A program made the position numbers and the translations under genes. Source: Microcebus murinus (taxonomy: Eukaryota; Chordata; Mammalia; Primates; Cheirogaleidae). From it: 64,000 nucleotides of DNA. The notes under the pieces are model-generated. The model was not told the origin of the DNA. It worked only from the letters and a program-made list of their open reading frames with translations, and made no database searches. Shown piece by piece: positions 23,252 to 34,634 of the stretch (positions within the stretch are counted from its first letter, which is position 1; each line of letters starts with the position of its first letter). Where the stretch lies: positions 78,747,001 through 78,811,000 of the forward strand of contig NC_134106.1 in NCBI RefSeq assembly GCF_040939455.1. Reading direction: 5' to 3'.

Positions 23252-23547
23252 CCCTAAGCCCTTGGAAACCACGAATCTGTTTTCTGTCTCTATTGATTGT
23301 CTTATTCTGGATATTTCATATAAATGCATCATACAATATGTAGTCTTTTGTGTCTGGCTACTTTTGCTTAAGATAATGTTTTCAAGGTTCATTTGTGTTG
23401 CAGCATGTATCAGTATATTGTTCCTTTTTATGGCTGAATAATATTCCAGAGCATGGATAAACTACATTTTGTTTATCCATTCATCAATTGAGGACACTTT
23501 GGTTGTTTCTGCTTTGGCTATTGTGACAGTGCTTCTATTAGGTCACC

Positions 23548-23866
23548 AGTCTCCAACCTTTTTGGCACCAGGGACTAGTTTCATGGAAGACAATTTTTAC
23601 AAAGACTGAGGCAGGGGTGGGGTGGGAGTGGAGCTCAGGCAGTGATGCGAGTGATGGGGAGTGGCTGTAAACACAGATGAAACTCTGCTCACTTGCCTGC
23701 CGCTCACTTCCTGCTGTGTGACCCAGTTGCTACGTTTTACAGAAGACAATTTTTCCCTGGACTGGTGTGGTGGGGAGGCAGAGGTGGAGGCCTGTGCAGC
23801 CTGGTTTATAACAGGCCAGGGACTGGTACCGGCCCACAGCCTGGGAGCTGGGGACTGCAGTCTTAC
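23548..23866. mobile_element. MER1-like hAT-Charlie element
   Basis: The left end reads 'cagtctccaacctttttggc' then 'accagggactagtttcatgg' and 'aagacaattttt'. The right part has 'aacaggccagggactggtac' and 'ctgggagctggggactgcag'. This matches the MER1/Charlie3-type pattern (ends CAGGGGTCCCCAACC in one orientation). It has internal deletions. It splits the old L1 at a point where the L1 consensus is otherwise continuous. The target duplication is not clear. Confidence 0.75.
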
Positions 23867-24339
23867 ATTAATATTTGTGTATAAATTTTTGGTTTCAACA
23901 CTTGTTTTCAATTCTTTTGGGTATATAAAGGGTCATGTGGTAACTCTATGTTTTAAACTTTGAAGGAACCACCAAATGGTTTTCCACAGAGGCTGCACTA
24001 TTTTACATTCCCACCATCAGTGTGGGAGGGTTCTAGCTTCTCCATATCCTCACCAACACTTGTTACAGTTTATTTTATTTTATATTAGCCATCCTAGTGG
24101 GTTTGAAATGGTTTTGATCCACATATTCTCAATGACTAATGGTGTAAAGCATCTTTTCACGTGCTTTTTGGCCACCTGTTTATCTTCTTTGGAGAAATGT
24201 CTACTCAAGTCCTTTTCCCATTTTTTTAATTGGGTTGTTTGTTTTCTCCTAAGAGTTCTTTGTATATTCTGGATATTAGAGCCTTATTAGATATGATTTG
24301 CAAATATTTCCTTCCATTCTGAGGCTTGTATTTTCACTG

Positions 24340-25385
24340 TGCTGTTAGTGTTCATGGGCACACCTTACAAGTTCTGACTTCCACCCCCAATTTCTTACTC
24401 CAGGAATGCTTTGGAGATTGAACCATTCTGATACTCTGACACTGTAATCAAATTGAATCCAACAGCTCTTTTGGAATGTGCCCCAAATAGGCTTCCTTTC
24501 TAAGAAAGCTTGAGGCAACATCACAAAGGTTATATGGTAAATTCTTGGTGAGGCCAGGGCTTGATGGTCCCTTGGAATGGTCTCCTTTGGTGTTCAGGGT
24601 GGGAACGAGTGGTCTCCACTGGAAAATGTGCCATCACATCCACAATCATTAACCATTTCTCTTACCCTACTTCCAAGTCCCAACAGTTTTCTACTGTGTA
24701 ACATGCCGAGAGAGCAAATGCTAAATTCCCAGTGTACTTTCTGTTTTCCACCTTAAAACAATTAATCAAGGAAAACCTGACCTCACATTCTCCTGGTGGA
24801 ATCACCCAGATACAAACAACATACTAAGAAGACTCTTCAAATTAAACTTTTGGCTTGATTCCTTAAAGCTAAGCTTCCCTGAATACCATACTTTAATTTC
24901 ATTCGATATGGTTTATATCATTAAGTGGTTGCTATTATGATTATCTCCCCCCTATAATCATAAAAATTTCCACTACCCTACTCTAATGAGGAAATGCACA
25001 GCAAGAAAAATGCAGGATAGATGCCCTGTTAAATACTCCCTCATCACTAGAGACACGTACATAGGATTACGACACCGGGTCATCTCAATGGCAGCTCCAA
25101 CCCTGAGCTTTGGTGGTCTGCACAGACACCAGGCCATTCCTTACTAGGAGGGCCCCTTGTAAAAGCTAAGGAAGTGACAGAAGTGAAGCCAGGAAAAGGG
25201 ACTTCCAACAATAGTCTCAGGAAGTCCTGCCTTTCAACTACAGCATCGATAGTCTTTGTCAGAAGAACATCTTGAATCTTCTCTGGAACATTTCTCCCGG
25301 GGACTCAAGAAGGGTACCACACTGATTTGAATTTCCAGCACCCCATTTGGATTGTAGAGGATCCATGGGACATGGAACAGTACAA
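24340..25385. other. Unique DNA
   Basis: No recognised repeat or gene in about 1 kb after the L1 nest. Confidence 0.35.
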
Positions 25386-25387
25386 AG

Positions 25388-25525
25388 TTTGAATGAGAAG
25401 GAACCCTGGAGCTCATCTCAGGCCAACTCAATGACTTTAACAATGACTTTAAACTCAATGACTTTAAACTGTGGTCCAGGGAAGTGAAGTGCCCCATCCA
25501 AAATCATTCTGGCAGCAAGGCGCAG
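25388..25525 (+). mobile_element. Probable MIR-family fragment with internal 15-bp tandem repeat
   Basis: 'gaaccctggagctcatctca' and 'ggtccagggaagtgaagtgc' with 'ccccatccaaaatcattctgg' resemble a MIR/MIR3-type core. It contains three tandem copies of 'caatgactttaa(act)' at 25429-25470. Confidence 0.45.
25429..25470. repeat. Three-copy 12-15 bp tandem repeat
   Basis: 'caatgactttaa' at 25429, then 'caatgactttaaact' at 25441 and again at 25456, exact in the shared bases. Confidence 0.9.
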
Positions 25526-27235
25526 TCAAGGCAGAATCCACACACACTTCTTCAACACCAGCTCAGTGAATTTTCTACTATCTCATGATGTCTCCCTCAG
25601 CTCAACCCCTAGAACTGGCTCAAGCTGAGGGTTATTTGCATGCTTAAAGTAGGGAAATAAAAGAATTTAGATAGTCTTTGGGTAAATTTCCTCCTTTCCA
25701 TGTAGTGAATTATCCAACACTTAGTCACTGTCTCTCACTCACTAACCTCCAATGTCACATGCATAGACCAAAGGGGGAAGAGATGAGAGAGGATGTAGAG
25801 AGAAAAGGTCAAATCTACAATCCCTTAAGTGGCATAAAAAAAAAAGAGATAAGAGTTTGTATTCCTAGAAGTTGGAGGATGGAATCCCCACTCATCTTTT
25901 CCAAACATAAAGAGGGGGTAGGTGGCTAGGTAGGGTCAGGGGAGCAGGGAACTGGAGAGCCTTTCACCTTCTTGAGGTCTTTCTCAAATCTGGTTTCAGC
26001 GACAGTCGTGTGCTTTGATTATATTTACATTCTGAAAATTTTTCATGTTTATGAACAAGATTAAAATATGCATGTAATTTACATCTCCAAATTCATGTTT
26101 ATATTTTTCACAATAAAGTTACTGCGTTCCTTGGAAAGGTACCCACTGAGAAGGAGGGCTGAACAATGTACATTTTAATTACTCTGTATTTTTTGAGGGT
26201 TTGTAGCTGTTGTTTCACGCTGAGCTGCTGAGCTGTTGCTCTGTATTTACTCCGACTTTGATGAACCCACCTCATTTTCCTATCATTACATTTTGAAATC
26301 TGTCATAACAGTCTCACCTCATTGAACTTCCAACTAAACTTCAATTAAAAGCTAGCAACCCCATCTGATTCTCCTCTTTAGCCTTGCCTATCATGTGATT
26401 TCCCCAAATCCTGCCACTTAAATGTACATACCGTACACTCTGCCGGGGAAATGTGAAGAACTGAGCTGTGGGTAAGTATAGCTCAAGAAATAGCCAGGAG
26501 CAGCCCATCACCGACAGCAGAAGTCCCTAATTACCATGCTGAGCACAGAGCACAGGAAGAAGCAAGGCTTAAGGAGGAAAAGCTCCATCAAATCAGTGGG
26601 AAATGGCATTTCATTGCAGAGATGAGCTGCACACATCCTCATTTTTGAAAATGCGTTCATCAGACACATTTCAGGCGGAACTTTCATTCTAAAATACTTC
26701 TACTTTAAAGTCACAATGCCTTTTTTGTCTGCATACACTCAAGAGATCCTCAAGCATTTAGACATTGTTTATCTCATGTACACTCTTAAATGTTCCTGCA
26801 GAACTATTTTTAAATAAAGCTTACTATTCTTGATTTATAGAAAATCTGAGATACAAAAAATTTAGGTGTGCTGTCAATACCACAAAAGCAGTCGGCAAGG
26901 ATCTAAGCTCGAATTCAGGGACCATAATTATTCTATGGGAAGTCTATCCCTGCACCTATGTCCCCAGCCTTATCTTTGGGGACAGGGTCACCTATGGACA
27001 AGGATGCACACAGCTAGTTGGCTCCCAAATTCAGCCTGTCTTATAGCTAAACTGCCCTAGCTCCTTCCGACGGCTATGCTCTGCTCTCAACCCCCAAGCT
27101 GGAAGCCCAGCTGCATCTCTGCTCAGCCCCCTCCTCATCCGAATTTGCTCAGCCCCCTCGGTGTCCTTTAACTCTACTACCACTCGCATGCAGCTCTTCC
27201 TCTCCCATCCGACTGTCACCACTGTCATCTCAACA
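25526..27235. other. Unique DNA, with a conserved-looking block at about 26430-26720
   Basis: No transposon was recognised. The block at 26430-26720 retains CpGs (accgtac, tgccggg, accgac, tgcgttc, ggcggaac) and contains CTAATTACC at about 26527, so it could be a conserved noncoding element. The remainder has nothing I can name. Confidence 0.3.
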
Positions 27236-27239
27236 TTTA

Positions 27240-28057
27240 TACACTGAGAGGAAAAATAAAGTGGAAAGAATTATAAAAAGAGAAAGGACGTATAAAGGTA
27301 CATCATAAACATGTGAACGAAATGGCAGCAGATGATGTGATGGCAATATTACCATCACCTAAAGGACAGTTCATACCAAAAAAGAAAAAAATGAATAAGA
27401 ATTGGAGAGCACAGTACAGAATGAGGAAAAAATACTCAGGGCATTAATACACCACCAACATAAGATATGCTAGGAAAAAGAGAAATGGAATTTTTGTATG
27501 GTTAGAAGTCTCTAATCCACGCCTGTTTTTCCTAACAGACCAAGGATACCAAAATTAAAACAAACATAAAAGTCCATATAAGGGGATAATTTGAACAACA
27601 AATTAAATAAGGCCAAATTGATAGACACAATGAACTTAATGCTATGCAGAAACTCCAGCTGCTCAAATATACATGAGATAGTTACAAAAGTGGTAGTTAC
27701 TAAAGTGATCATACACTATGCTACAGAAAAAGCTTCAAAAATTCCAAAATGTAGGTCTCTTATAGCTTGGACTCTTTACCCACAAAGTTATCAAAACTAC
27801 AAAGCTATTGACACAGGAAACTTACTCCTGATGCTGGGAGCCTATGTTTTCCTGGAATGAGGTGACACCTTCTATTTCTCCACCATCTTGGTTTTAATGG
27901 CTGGAACTTGCTCTGTCTCCATCCTGTTTTGATCAGGGTAATTTGAAACTTTGTTTTGAGACTTCCTGACTCAGGCAATGCTGGAGCAAATGCCCAAAGC
28001 AGTACCTACCAGTTCCTTGTCTATGAATTAAACACAGTATTAGACATAAAAATCTCC
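27240..28057 (+). mobile_element. Old L1/HAL1-like ORF2 fragment (5' part)
   Basis: A-rich sense-strand sequence with L1 ORF2-like word order ('attaaataaggccaaattg', 'acagaaaaagcttcaaaaat') but too diverged to translate in one frame. It appears to continue after the MITE at 28958-30230. The assignment rests on composition and order rather than an intact motif. Confidence 0.45.
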
Positions 28058-28059
28058 TA

Positions 28060-28955
28060 CCGTGTTTCTCCAAAAATAGGACCTACCTATAAAATAAGCC
28101 CTAGCAGGATTTCTAAACATTTGGGCAATAGAAACCCTACCCCCAAAATAAGACCTAGTGATGGGCGTGGCTACACAGCATATCTGCACAACCCATGCAT
28201 TTCGTTGGGAGCAGTAAAGAAGACAAGCAGCCCTTCTCATCTGCCCCATGGTGACAGCTACTATCGTGTTTCCCCAAAAATAAAACAGGGTCTTATATTT
28301 ATTTTTCCTCAAGAAGACACCTTACGGCTTATTTCAGGGGATGTATTATTTTTCCCTCAAAGCCTCAGCTTGCAGCACGCACAGGATGCCTGGGACCTGA
28401 CAGGGGGAGCCGACCTTGTTGGTGGGGCTGCCCGCACCTTTCCGGTCACCTCTGGGATAGTAGCTGTCATGATGGGGCAGATTAAAGGGCTGCTCTTCTT
28501 CTTTACTGCTCCGCGACGAAATGCATGGGTTGTGCAGATTCGCTGCGTAGCCAGGCCCATCACTAGGTCTTATTTTCGGGGTAGGGCTTCTATTGCGCAA
28601 ATGCTTAAAAATCATGCTATGACTTCTTTTATGAGGTCTTATTTTCGGGGAAACACGGTATCCCAGAGGTGACTGGAAAGTGCGGGCAGCCCCACCAACA
28701 AGGTCGGCTCCCCAGTCAGGTCCCGGCCAATGGTTCTAAATGAAACAGAGTCGCACGAAATTCAGGATGGAATTCGGGGGTTTGGATGGAGAGTTAGGAT
28801 GATGTTCTAGAAGACGGCGACGTAACTATATTTGAATAAATGTAGATTGTTGTATCGTACTTAAAAAAAATAACATATCCCCCGAAAATAAGCCCTAGGG
28901 TATTTTCTTGAGGAAAAATAAATATAAGACTCCGTCTTATTTTGGGGAAACATGG
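28060..28955 (+). mobile_element. Tc1/mariner-type MITE (outer copy), split by a relative
   Basis: Left TA (28058-28059) then 'ccgtgtttctccaaaaatag'. Right end 'cttattttggggaaacatgg' then TA (28956-28957). The outer copy comprises 28060-28263 and 28661-28955 (about 499 bp when rejoined in register) and is interrupted by an inverted relative at 28264-28658. Near its 3' end (about 28800-28845) the plus strand still reads DDVLEDGDVTIFE then a stop, which looks like the acidic C-terminal end of a transposase. This suggests a deletion derivative of an autonomous element. The 238-residue open frame across 27956-28672 is a by-product of these repeats. Confidence 0.8.
28264..28658 (-). mobile_element. 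Tc1/mariner-type MITE (inner copy), inserted into the outer copy in inverse orientation
   Basis: The ends are 'tcgtgtttccccaaaaata' (left) and 'tattttcggggaaacacgg' (right), flanked by TA at 28262-28263 and 28659-28660. Read on the minus strand, the inner element's own sequence runs uninterrupted through the point where the outer copy is split (gacagctactatcccagagg), which proves the insertion site was an ordinary TA in the outer copy. The inner copy is 395 bp, lacks the transposase-like tail, and differs from the outer by roughly 10-15% by eye over the shared 200 bases. Confidence 0.85.
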
Positions 28956-28957
28956 TA

Positions 28958-30230
28958 GAATGCCTGAAGAAACAAAAAATACACACAAATACTCTTCACA
29001 TTTTCAGAAAAATAACATTAAAATACAGCAAAATAAAATTATGAAAAGCCCCCACAGATTTTCTTAAAGGCCAATTCATACACTAAAGGCTTTCATTATT
29101 TTTTTTCAGAGGAAATTTATGTGCAATCAATCAATTATGTGCAATCAAGCAATCAATTACACATTTAAAATCAAAAGAGAAATACAAAAGGAATAAGGAA
29201 GAAAATAACAAATAAAGAAAAAGCAAATAACATTACAGAATACAAAATCAATAAGAATTTATAAAGCCAAGATATAGTTTCTTAAAACCAAAACCAAAAC
29301 ACTCTGTAAACACAAGTGACTACATACAAGTCACTTATAAATCAATTCAATACAAAGAAAGCCTGAATAAATATATTTTGAGATAAGAAGTGGGAAAAAT
29401 AACTTATATGGAAGGGACTGTAATTATAAGAGGATATGAATATTAATATTAAAATAGAACCCAATACTAATAAATGAAAAATTTTTATGAAGTTGTCAAC
29501 TTTCTGAAAAAAACTGACTTAAGAAATAAAGGAAAAAGAGATTAGACCTGCAACCCTGAGAATGCAAATAAAATAACTAAAAACTGTCTTCAAGTCAGAC
29601 GGTTGTAGAGAAGTTATCTCAAACTTCTAAGGAAGAACTAATTCCCATATATTTTCTTTTCCACAGTAGAAAGTAATGGAAACTATGTAATTTATTTTAT
29701 CAAATTAGCATAAAAACCTAACGAAAGAGAACTACTCAATATCTCCTATGAAAATAAATATAAAATCCTCAATAGGTTGCTAACAAATATAATTCAATAA
29801 AATATTATAAGAATTAGTAAGATTTGTCTAAGGAATGCCAAAAAGGTTTAATATTCAATATTAAGGCCCTTTAACAGTATTGTATCACTAGGGAAAATAA
29901 GTAAACTATGATTATCTCAGCTTACAGATTTTTGATCATATACATAGCAAATCCAAAAGACTCCACTGTTACTGTTATTTAAAAAGGAGGTTATTAATAA
30001 AGTAGTTGGAAATAAACTAAACAGTGAAATTTCAATAATTCTTTTGTGTAATAGTAATAAACAATTTAAAAATATAGAAAAAAATCCCACCCACAATATC
30101 AGGACATATAAATGAAGGAAACAAGAAATGTTTAAAATGTATTAAACATACTTCAGTGTTCTACTGAAAGATACAAAAATACCTGAAAAGGACTGGGCTA
30201 GACTTCTTGTGGAAGGAATAAACCACAAAC
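28958..30230 (+). mobile_element. Old L1/HAL1-like ORF2 fragment (3' part)
   Basis: Sense-strand ORF2-like order: 'tataaaatcctcaataggtt' (ORF2 aaaatcctcaataa block), 'actatgattatctcagctta', 'catagcaaatccaaaagact' and 'ttcttttgtgtaatagtaat' (tatacaccaataac block). Many frameshifts and stops. A HAL1 or L1M origin cannot be separated by eye. Confidence 0.6.
29115..29155. repeat. Short tandem duplication
   Basis: 'ttatgtgcaatcaatcaa' is followed by 'ttatgtgcaatcaagcaatc', an 18-19 bp tandem duplication inside A/T-rich sequence. Confidence 0.75.
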
Positions 30231-30235
30231 TATGT

Positions 30236-30440
30236 TAACTTTAAAAAAATTATTGAGGTGAAAATCAAGTGACATGCTACCATTTTAAAGTTGTACAATT
30301 TAGTGGCATCTGTTGATGTTTACAACATCACAATGTTGTAAATCACAATCATTTTCTATCTAGTTCCAAAATATTTCCATCATTCAAAAGCAAAACTCTA
30401 TACTCATTAAGCAGTTTCTCTCCATTCCTCTCATACATTA
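30236..30440 (-). mobile_element. L1M 3'-end fragment
   Basis: Complement of the L1M 3' region: 'ttattgaggtgaaaatcaag', 'taccattttaaagttgtaca', 'gtggcatctgttgatg', 'gcaaaactctatactcatta'. Same class as 1872-2080 and 21487-21602. Confidence 0.7.
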
Positions 30441-30569
30441 ACTTTTTAATATGATTTTATTGCATATATTAACAAATATTATACTGCACTAAAAAGAACA
30501 AAATGAGAAAATGTTCATGGGTACCATTTACTTGTATTAGCAGATTCTATAGTGGATATGCTATCTCTC

Positions 30570-30660
30570 ATTTATGTGTTTATGACCAGTTCCTAGCAGA
30601 GTACTTGGTACAAAATAGTAGGCATTCAGTGATATTTGTTGAATGAATAAATAAGTAGCT
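30570..30660 (+). mobile_element. L2/MIR-like 3' end
   Basis: 'cctagcagagtacttggtac' with 'gtaggcattcagtgatattt' and 'gttgaatgaataaata' is the common L2/MIR 3' terminus. Confidence 0.55.
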
Positions 30661-33600
30661 AACACACTAAAAAAGAAAATATTTTTAAAAATTAAACTCT
30701 GCAACTTTTTAACTTTATAGGTAATAAGGCTGTTCATCTACATTACAAAGGGTTATCTTTGTTTTACCCAAAAATAACAACAAACCACCAGGTACCTTAA
30801 AGACAAATTCTTGGAACATTAACATTTATTTACTTCATTAAAAGTAGGCTTATATCGATTAATACAGAAACTATTAGCAAGTCATTTGACATCCCTAATC
30901 TCCACGCTAGTATAAATTAGAGCACAAATATTAGCTTTCTATCAGCAGGCAATATTGTTAAAGAGTTAATAATTGATTTTCCATCAGATTCTTAGGCATA
31001 GGGCAAGGTCTTTCAATTATGTTATTATTTTTATAATGAAAATTAGTGATTTAAATCAGAGCTTGCAGTTAAAAGAGTATTTGGTTTTCAGAAGTTTAAG
31101 TGGTCTGTCAGTGTGCTGACCTCGTCAAAACCTATCGATGGCACACAGAGGCTAGAACAAGAGACAGTGATGTTACATCCTGATCGCTAATTGATATTGA
31201 GTGCTTTTCCATGGGGTCATGTCTCCATAAAGTGCCCGAGTACTATCTATTGGGGTCATCTACCACACTGCTCTGTCAACACTGGGTAAAGAAACCACAC
31301 GAGGGTAATAATGAATACACGCTTCCCATTTGTAACCTGACATTGACAAGAACACTTCAAGACTTGTGTGTTCTTTCATTTAAAATTCTGCAGTCATTAC
31401 TTTTACTAAGAGGAAGACCATGCAGACTCAGCTAGGAATGCCAATGCCTGAAGTCATTTAACCCTTACAGGACAGGCAAACTTCAGTGAGACTTTTAAAA
31501 TGTATCGTTTCCTTTCTGACATTTTCCTGAATCTCACCTCCACCCTCCATTTTATATAATGTGTCATCAGAAGGCTTGCTGATAGGACAACCCTATAACA
31601 TATTAGTTTTTTTTTTTCCCCTATAAAGGATGGAGGGAAATGTATAGGAAAACACATCATTGATTATCATTTACAGTCAGGAACATGTTTTTCTTTTCTA
31701 AGCATGAAACTGTGAACATGAAAGCTTGCAAGATGGACAGAGTGATACAGTGTGGCTGAAGAAATCAACCAATCGAAGAAGATATTTAGGACTGCTCTAA
31801 TTTGTGTTCCACAGTAAGATGGATAATTCTCTTTTAGCCATGAATGGAAATGACTCGTGTAAATGGCAAAAGTGATACTACGTATGTATTTGATAATATT
31901 TTATTTAGCATATTATATTAACTCAATTTAAGCATTTTGCTAAAAGAAATAAAGGGCAGACTCACAAATCACCTTTTATGAATCTTTTTCTCCATTACCA
32001 TCTTACCTTCTCAACAGGGTCTTAACTCCATCTGACCCCCTAGAACAGGGCTAATTCTGTGTATTCAGCATCAACTGTTTCTATGTATGCTCTCTCATGA
32101 AGTATGCTATAAATCAACAGTAACTAAACAGATCCAGCTGAAATCAGCTGGAGTGCAGGGGAGAAGGTGGGAGGCAGGTAGCATTGGAAAACGTGAGAAA
32201 CTGTTACGTGTTTTTGTGACTGCTGAGAATTTTTCAATACTCAAAAGTTTTATAGTTTTAAATAGATCTATCTATAATACCCTATTTAAAAGATTTTTTT
32301 CTTTTTTAAAATTTATGAACATTTGTAGCATTTTCATTCTTGACTCTGCTGGTGTAACTTTACTGTTAGTCTTGGAAATATCTGGAGGATACTGGGAAGA
32401 GAGCTATTATAGTGGCCATGGATTTTACTTTTTCCCTTCCGCTCCTACAAAATGTTTAGTTCCTTGAAAAATAGTATGTGTGCCCAGGTATAAGGCAGAG
32501 TGAGTTCTTTTGCTTGCAGAACTTGGGATACCAGGGCCCGCACCTGGATGCTCATCTATGCATCTGCCCTCTCCTCTATCAGGGCTGGCCTCAGAATGTC
32601 CCAGCAGCCACTGCTGACTACTGAATTTCTACAGAAATCACCACCATACAAAGCCATCCTCTGGGGATCCTTGCTGGGCAACTCGGGAATGGAAGGGACA
32701 CTTCAGCTCCCTGTGTCCCTTCAGTCAAGAGGGCAAAACTGTTTTCTATCGCTGCTCCTTAGCCTCTCAGTGGAACCCACTGAGAAGACAGTCTCTCTAT
32801 ATCTTCATACCTCACTGGTAATATAAAACCCCATGGAACTGTAATCCAAAGGGAGGGGGAAAATGTTTTACAAGACAAAAACGTTGATATGAAATAGACA
32901 TCACATTTTAAGTATCCTGAGATTATTGTGGCATGATTCTATTTGGACAGAACACAGACATTCCCTTTTGCATGTTACCTAACACCATGTTTAAGATCCT
33001 CCAAATGCAGGAAAGAGTTGGAAAGAAAACCATTTGCTTAGATCACTATTTGGTTTCATAATCTTTGGCTTCTGTCAAGAGATCATAATAGCATGGAATC
33101 AATCATTAGGCAAATTTCTGCATCAAGAATCTCCCTTTCCAATGGAGAAATTTTTTAACTGTGTTTACTGAAAAAAATAAAATAAATAAAAAAACTTGAA
33201 ATCTAACTGAAACACACTCAAGACCATGTTGAAACAATTTAATGAAAAATGATCATTTTGTGATAAATACCAAATTAGAGCAGTCAAACTAAGTCAAAAA
33301 GCGTAAATGAAAATTGTTGAGGTTATTTTCTGCCTAACACCATGACTTACAGGCTTATAGAAAAAGAGACAAAAATCACTGTTATCTCTCAACCCTTGTT
33401 TCCAAAAGAATAAATACCAGAACAATGTGCAGTGTATAGACTTGATTTCCAGCACTGGAAAAGTAGATGGTTTTTAGAAACTACTTCCATTAGGCTAAAA
33501 AAGGGACACTCAGAAAAGTTAGCAGTAGTCAAGGAATAGATGATACAGACTAATGTAACATGCAACTGAAGGGGCCTGAAAATTCTGCAAGTTGTCTGAA

Positions 33601-33820
33601 GTGTACAAATAAGACAGAGATGGCCACTGCTTAGGTAGATGGTGTAGTGTGAAATGGTACAAAATCAAAAGATGACAGACAGAAGTGTGATTCAACTTTT
33701 ATGTTGCTTCTGCCTTCACACCAAAAACCATCTTAAGAGTTGTAAGTAGAATAAGGTACAGAGGATTCACACCCCAGAGTTAGGTAGCAATACTAAGAGA
33801 ATGCTTTAAACCATTTTGCA
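30661..33820. other. Unique DNA
   Basis: About 3.2 kb without a confidently named repeat. The block 31090-31400 retains CpGs (ctcgtc, atcgat, gatcgc, cccgag, cacgag, acacgc) and may be a conserved noncoding element. At 32500-32826 a 108-residue plus-strand frame follows an acceptor-like 'cttttgcttgcag', but its downstream donor (GTAATA) is weak, so I do not call an exon. Confidence 0.3.
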
Positions 33821-33827
33821 TTTTTTC

Positions 33828-33976
33828 ACTGCCCTTCACAATACACAACATATTTTTTGTAAAACGTTTATGCAGATAAGGTTTGAGAGACCAGGAAAAG
33901 AACATAAAAGTCAGCAGCTGGAGTTTAATTATTACCAACACAAGATTAGTCAAGTCCAGCAAAGGAATGTCTTGGT
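33828..33976 (+). repeat. Left arm of an unexplained inverted repeat
   Basis: This 149-bp segment is repeated in inverse orientation at 35067-35211. The aligned blocks are roughly 90% identical by eye: 'ccttcacaRtacacaacata', 'gtaaaacRtttatgcagRta', 'gtcagcagctggagttYaat' and 'tattaccaacac'. One small indel of about 8 bases separates the blocks. I do not recognise the unit as a known repeat family. No other copy was noticed in this window. Confidence 0.8.
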
Positions 33977-34149
33977 AGCCGCAGAAAAGACTACACAAAT
34001 ATGCATCGAAGGAACTTGCTGATGTGGTCAGAGAACCACCATCTTAAAAGAAACCACAGCTGTATCAGAAAAAGGCAAATGCCCTAGCTCTTCCTAAGGC
34101 AGGATCCCTAAATCTAAGTTTGTTGCTGGGTCCCTCCAATCAGCAGAGG

Positions 34150-34382
34150 CTGTCTGGTGTAGAAGGCAGGAACACGGGCTTTGCAAATGCAATTCTGCCA
34201 CTTGTTACACGTGTCCCTTGGGAAGGGACTTGGCTCCTCTAGACCTTATCTTTCTCATTCGTAAAACAGAGACAATAATAGCACCTACCAAATGTGAGGA
34301 CTAAATGAGGCAACACATATAAAGCATTTAGCAGGGTGCCTACCACATGACAGCTGATCAATAAACAGGAACAGTTATTTTA
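34150..34382 (+). mobile_element. MIR, near full length
   Basis: 'ggaacacgggctttgcaaat', 'tctgccacttgttacacgtg', 'tctttctcattcgtaaaaca', 'gcacctaccaaatgtgagga', 'ataaagcatttagcagggtg' and the 'gatcaataaa' tail follow MIR order. It lies between the arms of the inverted repeat. Confidence 0.8.
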
Positions 34383-34634
34383 TTTTAGAATTACATAGAA
34401 AGTATTTTCGTACTTAGAAAAGAAAGCAGCAATTACTAGGAAGCAACATGAGTTCACAAAGACCGGATGATGTTATCGCTACGATTTTCCTCTGGTCTTA
34501 AATATAATGTAATATGTCTAGATTTCTGCAAGGTCTTATAAGATCTCCTAGTGGGTAGATGGAAATGTATGAATTGGTTGTTCATCTAGTTTGATGGACT
34601 GGTAGCTAACTGAATAACCATGCCTAAAAAGTAT

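Larger units (their letters stand above)
21487..24335 (-). mobile_element. Old L1M element, antisense, interrupted by three later insertions
   Basis: Pieces of one old L1 can be followed in register: 21487-21602 (3' UTR complement), 22986-23046, 23260-23545, and 23868-24335 (complement of the ORF2 C-terminal region, for example 'gaataatattccagagcatg', 'ggttttccacagaggctgca', 'cattcccaccatcagtgt'). The minus-strand frame at 23260-23392 retains NLENIILSKSSQTQKTTYCM, the end of L1 ORF2p. The gaps are filled by a younger L1, a hAT and a MER1-like element. Frames are broken and the copy is dead. Confidence 0.8.

Noticed and set aside
27956..28672. 238-residue plus-strand open frame, the longest in the window
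   Set aside because: It lies mostly across the nested MITEs, reads through inverted repeats, and has an equivalent antisense frame. No domain or codon-like pattern supports a protein.
32500..32826. Possible exon after 'cttttgcttgcag'
   Set aside because: The acceptor is fair, but the only downstream donor (GTAATA) is weak and the roughly 100-residue frame shows no recognisable family.
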